Positions 23,833 to 32,272 of a stretch of DNA of 64,000 nt are shown in pieces. The stretch comes from Acetatifactor aquisgranensis (GTDB lineage: Bacteria > Bacillota > Clostridia > Lachnospirales > Lachnospiraceae), in the NCBI RefSeq assembly GCF_943193215.1, contig NZ_CALPDH010000011.1:1-64000 (forward strand), in the 5' to 3' direction. Every line of letters begins with the position of its first letter. Positions within the stretch are counted from its first letter, which is position 1. The position numbers were made by a program, and so were the translations under genes. The notes beneath the pieces were generated by a model that saw only the letters and a program-made list of their open reading frames with translations, was not told where the DNA came from and did not search any database.

Positions 23833-25116
23833 ATGAGCAAATACAGATTTGAAACCCTTCAGTTACATGTAGGACAGGAACAGCCGGATCCCGCCACCGA
23901 TGCCAGGGCTGTCCCCATCTATCAGACCACTTCCTATGTATTCCGCGATTCCGCCCATGCGGCCGCGCGCTTCGGTCTGGCAGACGCAGGAAATATCTAC
24001 GGCCGTCTGACCAATTCCACCCAGGATGTGCTGGAAAAGAGGCTGGCGGCCCTGGAGGGCGGCGCAGCGGCTCTGGCTCTGGCCTCCGGTGCGGCTGCGA
24101 TTACATATGCCATTCAGGCCCTGGCCCAGGACGGCGGACATATCGTGGCCCAGAAGACCATCTATGGAGGCAGCTATAATCTTCTGGAGCATACCCTGCC
24201 TCATTATGGGATTACAACTACCTTTGTAGACGCTCACAATCTCCAGGAGCTGGAGGCGGCAATCAGGCCCGAGACGAAAGCAGTCTATCTGGAGACCCTG
24301 GGCAATCCCAACAGCGATATCCCTGACATTGACAAAATCGCAGAAATCGCCCATGCCCACGGCCTGCCCCTTGTCATCGACAATACTTTCGGCACCCCGT
24401 ATCTGATCAGGCCCATCGAGCACGGCGCTGATATCGTGGTGCACTCCGCCACCAAATTCATCGGAGGACATGGGACTACCCTGGGCGGTATCATCGTAGA
24501 CTCCGGGAAATTCGACTGGAAAGCCAGCGGGAACTATCCCGCAATCGCCGCCCCGAATCCCAGCTACCATGGCGTCTCCTTTGCGGACGCGGCAGGCCCC
24601 GCGGCTTTCGTGACTTATATCCGGGCCATCCTTCTGCGCGACACCGGCGCCGCTATCTCTCCTTTCAACGCGTTCCTGCTCCTGCAGGGCGTGGAGACTC
24701 TTTCCCTGCGCCTCGACCGCCACGCGGAGAATACTAAGAAAGTAGTGGAATACCTTGCGGGCCATCCTCAGGTAGAGCATGTGAACCATCCCTCATTGCC
24801 TGGCCATCCTGACCATGAACTGTACGAAAAATATTTCCCTGACGGCGGCGCTTCCATCTTTACCTTTGAAATCAAGGGCGGCCAGAAAGAGGCCCACAAG
24901 TTCATCGATCATCTGGAGATTTTCTCCCTGTTGGCCAATGTGGCAGATGTGAAGAGCCTCGTCATCCATCCGGCCACCACCACCCATTCCCAGCTGACGG
25001 CGGAAGAACTGGCCGACCAGGGCATCAAGCCCAACACAATTCGCCTGTCCATCGGCACAGAACACATCGACGACATTATCGCCGACCTGGAGAAAGGATT
25101 TGCGGCCCTGTCATAA
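23833..25116 (+). CDS. metY: O-acetylhomoserine aminocarboxypropyltransferase (MetY)
   Basis: A PLP enzyme of 427 residues that makes homocysteine (or a Cys analogue) from O-acetylhomoserine and sulfide. RFETLQLHVGQEQPDPATDARAVPIYQTTSYVF-like N-terminal residues, the PLP-lysine motif HSATKFIGGHGTTLGG, and the C-terminal NTIRLSIGTEHIDDII are typical of this Cys/Met-metabolism class; the length fits MetY rather than MetB or MetC. GGAGGAAAA precedes the ATG. The promoter has an overlapping operator-like dyad. Confidence 0.92.
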   Translation: MSKYRFETLQLHVGQEQPDPATDARAVPIYQTTSYVFRDSAHAAARFGLADAGNIYGRLTNSTQDVLEKRLAALEGGAAALALASGAAAITYAIQALAQDGGHIVAQKTIYGGSYNLLEHTLPHYGITTTFVDAHNLQELEAAIRPETKAVYLETLGNPNSDIPDIDKIAEIAHAHGLPLVIDNTFGTPYLIRPIEHGADIVVHSATKFIGGHGTTLGGIIVDSGKFDWKASGNYPAIAAPNPSYHGVSFADAAGPAAFVTYIRAILLRDTGAAISPFNAFLLLQGVETLSLRLDRHAENTKKVVEYLAGHPQVEHVNHPSLPGHPDHELYEKYFPDGGASIFTFEIKGGQKEAHKFIDHLEIFSLLANVADVKSLVIHPATTTHSQLTAEELADQGIKPNTIRLSIGTEHIDDIIADLEKGFAALS

Positions 25117-25130
25117 AAGATCAGGAAATG

Positions 25131-25168
25131 AAATACCCTGTGCGGGAATTCGTGCGGGGTATTTTTTA
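25131..25168 (+). terminator. Terminator of metY
   Basis: AAATACCC (25131-25138) pairs with GGGTATTT (25157-25164), followed by further T residues. It lies 15 bases after the metY stop. Confidence 0.75.
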
Positions 25169-25214
25169 TGTCTTTTTCTGATTTTATTTACCGGAATCTT
25201 AAGCTCCAAATATC

Positions 25215-25243
25215 TTGTAAAATTGGCAAGTATAGCCTATAAT
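25215..25243 (+). promoter_or_regulatory. Promoter of the PAS protein gene
   Basis: TTGTAA (25215-25220), 17 bases, a perfect TATAAT (25238-25243), about 50 bases before the start codon. Confidence 0.6.
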
Positions 25244-25293
25244 GATAAAGGGGAGCGATGCTTTCCCAGAAAATTCACAAAAGGAGAACTGTA

Positions 25294-25686
25294 ATGTCAA
25301 CAGAGAGAAACTTACATCCGTATTTCAAAGCTATGATAGAGACGGACCGCTGCGCGGTAGTAATCTGCAACCTGGCACATGAAATCATCTACATGAACCC
25401 GGCGGCCACAGAACGCTACGCCAGATGGGGCGGAGCGGAACTGACAGGCAGGAGCCTGCTCCACTGCCATGGCCCGGCCTCAAAAGAAATGATCCAAAAA
25501 GTAATCGACTGGTTCCGGGAAAGCGCGGACCACAATATGATATACACATCCTATAACGAAAAGGAGAACAAGGATGTCTATATGGTGGCGCTGCGCGATG
25601 AGAGCGGCGATCTGATTGGATACTATGAAAAGCATGAATACCGGAACCGGGAGACGGAACCATTCTATCATTTTGACAGGAATTGA
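25294..25686 (+). CDS. Small PAS-domain protein
   Basis: A 130-residue protein made of a single PAS fold: LAHEIIYMNPAATERYARWGGAELTGRSLLHCHGPASKEMI carries the PAS core in pieces, and a DVYMVALRDESGDLIGYYEKHEY strand pair follows. PAS domains sense small ligands or redox state. With no output domain attached, it may act through a partner; the diguanylate cyclase 50 bases downstream is the obvious candidate, by position only. ATG at 25294 follows AAGGAG; the open frame upstream has no ribosome site. Confidence 0.75.
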   Translation: MSTERNLHPYFKAMIETDRCAVVICNLAHEIIYMNPAATERYARWGGAELTGRSLLHCHGPASKEMIQKVIDWFRESADHNMIYTSYNEKENKDVYMVALRDESGDLIGYYEKHEYRNRETEPFYHFDRN

Positions 25687-25719
25687 ACTCCCCGGGCGCG
25701 GGGGATGGAATAAGTAAAG

Positions 25720-25737
25720 TTGGAGGAAAAGCATTCT
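25720..25737 (+). repeat. 18-base dispersed unit, directly before a start codon
   Basis: TTGGAGGAAAAGCATTCT, 15 of 18 bases like the consensus. It ends at the base before the ATG at 25738, and its GGAGGA lies at good ribosome-binding distance from that ATG, so the unit supplies or has become the translation signal. Confidence 0.6.
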
Positions 25738-27141
25738 ATGAATGCATCATCAAAGAATAGTGCAGGAACCCTCAAAGGGCTCCGGATTCAGACCCTCAGC
25801 CTGTGGCTGGTGGCCGTCACGCTTGTGATATCTGTTATGATTGGTTTCGGCATCGTCCAGGTCATGCAAGGTTACTCTGCGTTGACGAATCAGACGAAAA
25901 AATATATTTTTGCGCAGGAAGCTGCCGGGGATTTGCTGCTGGGATCAAATTATCTGACCGAGCAGGTGCGTCTCTATGCAATGACCCAGGACTACAGCTA
26001 TGCGGAGGCATATTTTGCGGAAGTACATGAGACAAGGAGAAGGGACCTGGCGCTGGACGAGCTGGAGACGCATCTGAGCGGAAGGGATGAGGATGTACTG
26101 AATACCTCAAAGGAGGCCATGGAACTGTCCAATGAGCTCATGGTGCTGGAGATTCATTCCATGAAGCTGGTGGCCCTGTCGTCCGGGGCGGATATGGGCG
26201 GCCTGGCACAGGAAATACAGGACTATCAGCTGACGGAGGAAGAGCTGGCTTCCACAGCGCAGGAACAGGCCTCCATTGCTCTGGAACTGGTGTTCGGGGG
26301 CGAATATCTGGACATGAAAAGGCAGATAGAGGAGAAGATGTCCAGCGTCACCCAAAGCGTGATTGAAATCTGTGAGAAAGAGCAGACGGAAAGTCAGGTC
26401 CTGATGGAAAAGGCCCTGATTCGCCAGAGCATCTATACGGTCCTGGTAGTGCTGCTGGTGATTCTTTCCTACATCATGATTGCAATCCTGATTCTGAGGC
26501 CCATCCGGATTTACGTGAACTGCCTCAAGAACAACCATTTCCTGGAAATCACGGGGGCCTATGAATTCAAATACCTTGCGGCTACATACAACAATGTCTA
26601 TGAGATGACCATGGAGCAGCAGGATGTGCTCCGCCAGAAAGCAGAGCGGGACGCCCTCACCGGCCTCCTGAACCGGCAGGCGTTCGAACAGTTAAAGGAA
26701 CAGCTCCGCAATTCTTCCGATACGATTGCGTTTCTGCTGATAGACGTGGATGTATTCAAGTCCATCAATGATACTTACGGTCATGACGTGGGAGATCAGG
26801 CCCTGATTAAAGTCGCCAAGCTGCTGGAAGAGAATTTCAGAAAAGCAGATTATGTCCTCCGGATAGGCGGAGATGAATTTGCCGTCATCATGGAAAAGAC
26901 AGGCCCGGACAGAAAACAGGTCATCAGCGGCAAAATAAACGCCATCAACGGGCTCCTGCAGCACCCCACAGAAGAAGAGCTTTCCCGGGGGCCTTTCCCG
27001 AAATATTCCCTCAGTGTGGGAATCGCGTTTTCAGAGAAAGGGTTCCACGATGAGCTGTTCCAGCAGACGGATCAGGCTCTGTACCACACAAAAGAAAACG
27101 GAAGGTGCGGCTATACGTTTTATGATGAATTGAAAGACTGA
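25738..27141 (+). CDS. Membrane-bound diguanylate cyclase (GGDEF)
   Basis: About 467 residues. A first membrane segment (LSLWLVAVTLVISVMIGFGIVQV, residues about 18-40), a helical extracytoplasmic sensor of about 200 residues, a second membrane segment (VLVVLLVILSYIMIAILIL) and a short HAMP-like linker lead to a GGDEF domain with RDALTGLLNRQAF, FLLIDVDVFKSINDTYGHDVGDQAL and an intact GGDEF motif. It should make cyclic di-GMP in response to an external signal. The ATG at 25738 uses the GGAGG of the repeat unit; an in-frame TTG at 25720 would begin in the unit itself. Confidence 0.9.
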   Translation: MNASSKNSAGTLKGLRIQTLSLWLVAVTLVISVMIGFGIVQVMQGYSALTNQTKKYIFAQEAAGDLLLGSNYLTEQVRLYAMTQDYSYAEAYFAEVHETRRRDLALDELETHLSGRDEDVLNTSKEAMELSNELMVLEIHSMKLVALSSGADMGGLAQEIQDYQLTEEELASTAQEQASIALELVFGGEYLDMKRQIEEKMSSVTQSVIEICEKEQTESQVLMEKALIRQSIYTVLVVLLVILSYIMIAILILRPIRIYVNCLKNNHFLEITGAYEFKYLAATYNNVYEMTMEQQDVLRQKAERDALTGLLNRQAFEQLKEQLRNSSDTIAFLLIDVDVFKSINDTYGHDVGDQALIKVAKLLEENFRKADYVLRIGGDEFAVIMEKTGPDRKQVISGKINAINGLLQHPTEEELSRGPFPKYSLSVGIAFSEKGFHDELFQQTDQALYHTKENGRCGYTFYDELKD

Positions 27142-27166
27142 CAGACGGCTGCTCCATAAATGCTGC

Positions 27167-27201
27167 AAAAACCATGAGGTCTGTACGGCTTCATGGTTTT
27201 T
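27167..27201 (+). terminator. Terminator of the diguanylate cyclase gene
   Basis: AAAAACCATGA (27167-27177) pairs with TCATGGTTTTT (27191-27201), an 11-bp stem ending in a T-run, about 25 bases after the stop codon. Confidence 0.8.
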
Positions 27202-27236
27202 CGTTCGGCGCGCTCAAAATTATATGAAATAATGAT

Positions 27237-27266
27237 AAAAAACTGCCGGTTAACAGCAGTTTTTTT
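27237..27266 (+). terminator. Second hairpin with T-run, before helD
   Basis: AAAAAACTGC (27237-27246) pairs with GCAGTTTTTT (27256-27265). It may be a tandem backup terminator or an attenuator in a long helD leader. The remaining AT-rich DNA to 27416 has a TATAAT (27336-27341) without a good -35. Confidence 0.7.
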
Positions 27267-27416
27267 CAGGTACGATTCTATATAACACTTTACCAAATAA
27301 TAAAAGAAAAGTCTAGTATTTTTTTCAATTTTCTTTATAATTTTAGTTACACCTGAATCCACAGGCAATAGGCGACTGACCCACGCAGGAATCTTGACAA
27401 AAGGAAGGAGCGACCG

Positions 27417-30400
27417 ATGAAGCAAGAGGAACGAATACAAGGCACCACCCGTCAGGCCGAGGAGGCCTTTCTGGAACAGACCCTATCCGTTGTCCGCGGT
27501 AATCTGGAAAACTATGGCAGAAAGGTGAAGGACATGGGTGCGGAAATCGATGACATGCTGGATCATTTCCACGATGACAACCCGGAGTTGATTAACGCCC
27601 TGGAGAATCTCACTACCATGCATGTGCATATGAAGCGCGCATTGGAGCGGAATGAGAAAGCCCAGAGTAAGCCCTATTTCGGGCGGATCGTCTTCCACGA
27701 CGACGCACTGAACAAGATGGAATCCATTTATATCGGCAAGGGCGGCATCGCCAAAGACGCCACCCATCAGGTGGTCATAGACTGGCGCGCACCCGTGGCC
27801 AATGCCTACTATGAGAATGGTCTGGGGAAATGCAGCTATATAGCCCCCGGGGACAGGCAGGTGGATATCGACCTGAAGCTGAAGCGCACCTACGAGATAG
27901 AAGACGGGAAACTGCTGGATTACTTCGACAGCGAAGTGGTTGCCAATGACGACCTGCTGACCAAGTATCTGGCCAAAAACAAACAGGCCGTGCTAAGCGA
28001 AATCGTGGCAACCATCCAGAAAGAGCAGAATGAAATCATCCGCAAGTCCCCGCACCACAATATCATCGTCCAGGGTGTGGCCGGTTCCGGAAAGACCACT
28101 GTCGCCATGCACCGGATTTCTTTTATCCTGTACAATTATGCGGATCGCTTCAAGCCGGACGATTTTTATATCGTGGGCAGCAACCGGATTCTGCTGAACT
28201 ATATCACGGGAGTCCTGCCCGATCTGGATGTGTACGGCATACGGCAGATGACCATGGAAGAGCTCTTCGTCCGGCTTCTATATGAGGACTGGGATGAGAA
28301 AAAATACCGCATCCTGAGAAACAATCAGAGCGGAGAGCGCGGCAGCATCAAGGGAAGCCTGACCTGGTTCAGGGATCTGGAGGCCTACTGCGCCAAGCTG
28401 GAATGGGACAGTATTCTGCGGGAATCCATTTACCTGAATCCCAGGCAGTTCGTGGAGGGGCTTCGGGACGGCAAAAACGGAGTCTATGACGAAACCGTAG
28501 GCAAAAAGGTCGATCCTCACAATCTGGTCCTGCTGGTGAACGGCGAGGCAGTGGAACGCTATATCCTCCAGAATCCCAGGATTTCCATGCAGAACAAAAT
28601 CAATATGCTGAACGACCGCCTGATCATCAAGATAAAAGAGGAATTCCTGGGCAAGGGAGTCAAATATACGGAGGCCGAGCGCAAGGCCATCCTGAAAGCC
28701 TACCGGGGCAGGTACGGCGGCAAGGTGTGGAAAGGCTCCATCTATGAACTTTATCGGAAGTTTTTGGAACTGCAGGCCCTCAAAGGAAAAGCAGTGGACA
28801 TTCCGGCGGATGAATTCGATGTGTACGATCTGGCGGCTCTGGCCTATATTTATAAAAGGATTAAGGAGACCGAGGTCATCAGCGAGGCACATCATATCGT
28901 CATCGATGAAGCGCAGGACTTCGGCATGATGGCATATTCCGTGCTGCATTTCTGCATCAAGGACTGCACCTATACTGTCATGGGGGACGTGTCCCAGAAC
29001 ATCCACTTCGGCTTTGGCCTGAACGACTGGGAGGAGCTGCGGGCCTTGCTTCTGCCGGATCAGATGGACAGCTTTGGAATCTTAAAAAAGAGCTATCGAA
29101 ATACCGTGGAGATTTCTGATTTTGCCACCCGGATTCTCCATCATGGCAGTTTTTCCAGTTACCCGGTGGAACCCATCATCCGCCACGGCAGTCCTGTATC
29201 CGTCCTGCAGAGAAGCGAGGATGAGATTATCCGGGAGGCAGCGGATATCTGCAGGAAATGGCAGGAAAAGGACTACGAGACGATTGCGGTAGTCTGCAGG
29301 AATCAGCACGGAGCGGACTGGGCGGCAAAGGAGCTGGGGCAGTATATCGAGGTGATGGAGAGTGATTTGGAAAAGGCTGTCTTCGGAAGCGGTGTCATGG
29401 TGCTGCCAGTGGAGTATACCAAGGGGTTGGAATTCGATACTGTGCTGATTTTGGATCCCACCAGGGCGGAATACCCTGTAGATGACGGACATGCGAAACT
29501 GCTTTATGTGGCCGCTACAAGAGCTTTGCATGAGTTATGTGTGCTCCACACGGAGGATTTGACAGGGCTGATTGCAGATCCGGTTCCTGAGAAAGCGGAA
29601 GAGGAGAAGCCCATAGCAGGATGTTTCGTGAAAGAAGAATGCTCCATGGGAGAGGGACAATCCATGAAAATGGCTCAGTCCGAAGCAGCTCCTGTGCCAA
29701 AAGCGGCAGACAGGCGGACAGGCGCCGGCAGAGAACGGACAAAGCTTACTGTCGAAAAGAAAACCTCGGAACCTGGCGGGGCGCACCAAAGAGGCAGAAT
29801 CTCTGTCATACAGAATACATCCCGGAATCTGACGCAGGAATCCGAAGAACATGGAAGAGAAGCATTCAAAAACCAAAAAGCCGTTGCATCGCAGTCCGAA
29901 TTTTCCCGAAATAATAGTTTTCAGAATATAAGTGCACAAATTGACGTTTCCCGGAAAAGCGGCATAAAACCGAAGCAGCTGTTGCCTGCCAGTAGTACGG
30001 CGCTCCCGGCTTTCGGTGACATCCCGTCCACAGAAAAGCTGCGTCCCATGGGCCATTCCAAAATCGATCTTTCCATCCGCTGGGTCGCGAAACAGCCGGA
30101 CGGCCTCTACCTGCAGAGCCGCTACGGCACATTGCGCCTCAGTCCGGTGGGCAGCGCTATCATACGGGTCTCCTTTGTCAGAGACGGCCAGCCTGAAAAG
30201 GGCGTACATCCCGGCATCGCCGTGAATCGGACAGAAAAATTCTGGATGTACAAGGATAATGGGAAACAGGTAGAACTGACCACGGACGAGCTGGCGCTTC
30301 AGGTAGACAAGACGAACGGAGCAGTCCGCTATCTGGCCCTGGGTGAAAACGCAAAAGCATCTAAACTGCTTTTGGCTGAGCGTCCAAAAGAATGCCGCCA

Positions 30401-30746
30401 GCTGGAAACAGCCCCCGGCAAAAAGCTGCGCGCATGGCTGTATTTGGATCCGGCCAAAGACGAACACCTCTACGGTTTCGGCGGAAAAGGACAGCCGCTT
30501 TTAAGCCTGCGCGGCGTTTCCAGGTATATCTCCAGACCGGAAGAAAAAGAGCTTCCTTTCCTCCTTTCCGACAAAGGATACGGAATCCTGGCAGCTACGG
30601 GCCACCCGGCCTTTTTCTGCGACATTCCGGCCTATGGCTCCTATTTGTACACAGAAAATGACAGGCAACTGGATTTCTATTTCATCGCAGGGAAACGGCA
30701 GGATACTATCCTGAACGCCTGCTCATATCTCTGCGGCACATTGTAG
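27417..30746 (+). CDS. HelD-like helicase fused to GH31 N-terminal-type domain
   Basis: A protein of 1109 residues. Residues 1-720 are a HelD/UvrD-REP family ATPase: an N-terminal coiled coil, Walker A GVAGSGKTTVAMHR near 220, VIDEAQDFG near 496, GLEFDTVLILD near 671 and YVAATRALHELCVLH near 697. HelD proteins free stalled RNA polymerase. About 720-875 is a low-complexity linker holding copies of the 18-base unit. Residues about 875-1109 resemble the beta-sandwich N-terminal domain of GH31 glucosidases (LRLSPVGSAIIRVSF, DEHLYGFGGKG, PFLLSDKGYGILAATG, LDFYFIAGK), but the catalytic barrel is missing. The fusion is continuous in one frame. Its purpose is unknown. Confidence 0.85.
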   Translation: MKQEERIQGTTRQAEEAFLEQTLSVVRGNLENYGRKVKDMGAEIDDMLDHFHDDNPELINALENLTTMHVHMKRALERNEKAQSKPYFGRIVFHDDALNKMESIYIGKGGIAKDATHQVVIDWRAPVANAYYENGLGKCSYIAPGDRQVDIDLKLKRTYEIEDGKLLDYFDSEVVANDDLLTKYLAKNKQAVLSEIVATIQKEQNEIIRKSPHHNIIVQGVAGSGKTTVAMHRISFILYNYADRFKPDDFYIVGSNRILLNYITGVLPDLDVYGIRQMTMEELFVRLLYEDWDEKKYRILRNNQSGERGSIKGSLTWFRDLEAYCAKLEWDSILRESIYLNPRQFVEGLRDGKNGVYDETVGKKVDPHNLVLLVNGEAVERYILQNPRISMQNKINMLNDRLIIKIKEEFLGKGVKYTEAERKAILKAYRGRYGGKVWKGSIYELYRKFLELQALKGKAVDIPADEFDVYDLAALAYIYKRIKETEVISEAHHIVIDEAQDFGMMAYSVLHFCIKDCTYTVMGDVSQNIHFGFGLNDWEELRALLLPDQMDSFGILKKSYRNTVEISDFATRILHHGSFSSYPVEPIIRHGSPVSVLQRSEDEIIREAADICRKWQEKDYETIAVVCRNQHGADWAAKELGQYIEVMESDLEKAVFGSGVMVLPVEYTKGLEFDTVLILDPTRAEYPVDDGHAKLLYVAATRALHELCVLHTEDLTGLIADPVPEKAEEEKPIAGCFVKEECSMGEGQSMKMAQSEAAPVPKAADRRTGAGRERTKLTVEKKTSEPGGAHQRGRISVIQNTSRNLTQESEEHGREAFKNQKAVASQSEFSRNNSFQNISAQIDVSRKSGIKPKQLLPASSTALPAFGDIPSTEKLRPMGHSKIDLSIRWVAKQPDGLYLQSRYGTLRLSPVGSAIIRVSFVRDGQPEKGVHPGIAVNRTEKFWMYKDNGKQVELTTDELALQVDKTNGAVRYLALGENAKASKLLLAERPKECRQLETAPGKKLRAWLYLDPAKDEHLYGFGGKGQPLLSLRGVSRYISRPEEKELPFLLSDKGYGILAATGHPAFFCDIPAYGSYLYTENDRQLDFYFIAGKRQDTILNACSYLCGTL
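29628..29681 (+). repeat. 18-base dispersed unit, three degenerate copies in helD linker
   Basis: Three 18-base units in phase, 29628-29645, 29646-29663 and 29664-29681, reading VKEECS, MGEGQS, MKMAQS. Each ends in TCC and the second and third start with ATG, as in the consensus, but the middles have diverged. They lie in the linker between helicase and GH31-like domain. Confidence 0.5.
29851..29868 (+). repeat. 18-base dispersed unit, helD linker, different frame
   Basis: ATGGAAGAGAAGCATTCA, 16 of 18 bases like the consensus, but read by helD one base out of the MEEKHS frame, giving HGREAFK. The nucleotide unit is kept while the peptide is not. Confidence 0.55.
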
Positions 30747-30758
30747 AGCCATCAATTT

Positions 30759-31145
30759 TTATGTATCATTCCGTTGAGTGCCGGATTGCGAGATAGTCTC
30801 CACCCATGTCTCCAGCACTTCCTCATAGTCGGCCGAAATCACCTCATATATCTTCTCAGAGGTGATCCCGGCCACTGTCATGCCGTTCGTGTCCATGACA
30901 ATCACTATCATCACCAGAAATACGGCAAGGAAAAACCGCAGCCGAAAAGAAGAAACACCCTGCGGCATATCTCCCTCCTGATAAGGATTATCATAAGGAG
31001 AGGAATATCCCATCCTTTCAGGACCGATACTGGTCCTGCCATACAGAATCCGCTCCCTGTTGGATAAATCATACTGGTCCTCCTGGTACCTGGAGCGCAC
31101 CTGCTGCACCAGCCGCAGCTTTTGTTCCATAGTCGTGTCACTCAT
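30759..31145 (-). CDS. Single-pass membrane protein of unknown function
   Basis: A 128-residue protein not recognised. A charged cytoplasmic N-terminal region (about 1-65) with a Tyr/Arg/Pro-rich stretch precedes one membrane segment (FFLAVFLVMIVIVMDTNGM, about 68-86). A short acidic extracytoplasmic domain rich in Glu and Val follows. It is convergent with helD and divergent from moxR; the 158 bases to moxR hold AT-rich promoter-like DNA that I cannot resolve into one clear promoter. Confidence 0.55.
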   Translation of the reverse strand: MSDTTMEQKLRLVQQVRSRYQEDQYDLSNRERILYGRTSIGPERMGYSSPYDNPYQEGDMPQGVSSFRLRFFLAVFLVMIVIVMDTNGMTVAGITSEKIYEVISADYEEVLETWVETISQSGTQRNDT

Positions 31146-31263
31146 AAACAGATTCCCTTAAAAGATAAAGAAAGCTTATTTAAAAATATGGCATTTTGGA
31201 CTGCATTATGATAAAATAAATAGAAATAGTCAATTCAGCGCAGGAAATGTATATTTCATAAAT

Positions 31264-31281
31264 ATGGAAAAAAGGCATTCC
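31264..31281 (+). repeat. 18-base dispersed unit upstream of moxR
   Basis: ATGGAAAAAAGGCATTCC, 16 of 18 bases like the consensus, 23 bases before the moxR start and followed by a purine-rich tract that serves as ribosome site. A short open frame from its ATG runs out of phase into moxR and stops after 16 codons. Confidence 0.6.
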
Positions 31282-31303
31282 AGGGAAGAGAGGGAAAAGA
31301 AAA

Positions 31304-32272
31304 ATGGGAAATAACGAAAATGGGGCACTCCACGGAAAGCAGTTAGGAGATAAGATTCTGTCCAATATCTCAAAGGTCATCGTGGGAAAGGAACAGACTG
31401 CCAGGCTGCTGTTGACGGCGCTTCTGGCGGACGGACATGTACTGCTGGAAGATGTGCCCGGCACAGGCAAGACAAAGCTGGCGAAGACGCTGGCAAAGAG
31501 CATCAGCGCCGATTTTGCCAGAATCCAGTTCACGCCTGATCTTTTGCCCAGCGATATCACAGGCCTGAATATTTTCGACAGGCAGAAGAATGAGTTCATC
31601 CTCCGCAAGGGGCCTGTCTTTACCAATATCCTGCTGGCCGACGAAATCAATCGCGCTACCCCCAGGACCCAGGCAGGACTGCTGGAGTGTATGGAGGAGC
31701 GTCAGGTGACCATCGATGGGGAATCCTATGTTCCCGGCAAGCCCTTTTTCGTCATTGCCACCCAGAATCCGGTGGAGACCACGGGCACCTTTCCTCTGCC
31801 CGAGGCCCAGATGGACCGCTTCATGATGCGCCTGTCCATGGGACTGCCCGACAGGGCGGAAGAACTGGCCATTCTGGAGAAGTACATGGATAAGGAGCCT
31901 CTGGCTGAACTGGAAAGCGTGTTGGCTTTGGAGGAACTGGCCACAGCGCGTGAGGAGGCCGGACAAGTTTTCGTACATAAATGTGTGCAGGAATACATGG
32001 TTGACATTGTGGAAGCTACCAGAAAAGGAGAGCAGATTGTCATGGGCGTCAGCCCCAGAGGAAATCTGGCTCTGCTGCGCTGCGCAAAAGCCTATGCCTA
32101 TCTGGACGGCAGGGATTATGTGACGCCGGACGACATCAAGGCGCTGGCGGTGCCCGTGCTCGCCCACCGTGTGGTTTTGGGCTACGGCTCCGGCGGCACG
32201 GAGAATTCCAGGAAATGGATGGAGCAGCTTGTGTCAAATATCCCTGTACCCACTGAGGAGTTCAAATCATGA
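31304..32272 (+). CDS. MoxR-type AAA+ ATPase
   Basis: A 322-residue AAA+ ATPase of the MoxR group, thought to act as a chaperone that matures a partner, usually with VWA or DUF58 proteins. Walker A is DVPGTGKTKLAKTLA near 50, Walker B is LLADEINRATPRTQ, and sensor 1 is FVIATQNPVETTGTFPLPEAQMDRF in two parts. The winged C-terminal lid is complete. The ATG of the DUF58 gene overlaps its stop by four bases, so the two are translated together. Confidence 0.92.
   Translation: MGNNENGALHGKQLGDKILSNISKVIVGKEQTARLLLTALLADGHVLLEDVPGTGKTKLAKTLAKSISADFARIQFTPDLLPSDITGLNIFDRQKNEFILRKGPVFTNILLADEINRATPRTQAGLLECMEERQVTIDGESYVPGKPFFVIATQNPVETTGTFPLPEAQMDRFMMRLSMGLPDRAEELAILEKYMDKEPLAELESVLALEELATAREEAGQVFVHKCVQEYMVDIVEATRKGEQIVMGVSPRGNLALLRCAKAYAYLDGRDYVTPDDIKALAVPVLAHRVVLGYGSGGTENSRKWMEQLVSNIPVPTEEFKS

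Noticed and set aside
26155..26172. Further 18-base unit inside the diguanylate cyclase (HSMK)
   Set aside because: Only the short CATTCCATG core matches; the rest diverges and it lies in a continuous helical sensor.
31264..31314. Sixteen-codon leader peptide before moxR
   Set aside because: Its start lies within the dispersed unit and it is more simply explained as a by-product of that unit.
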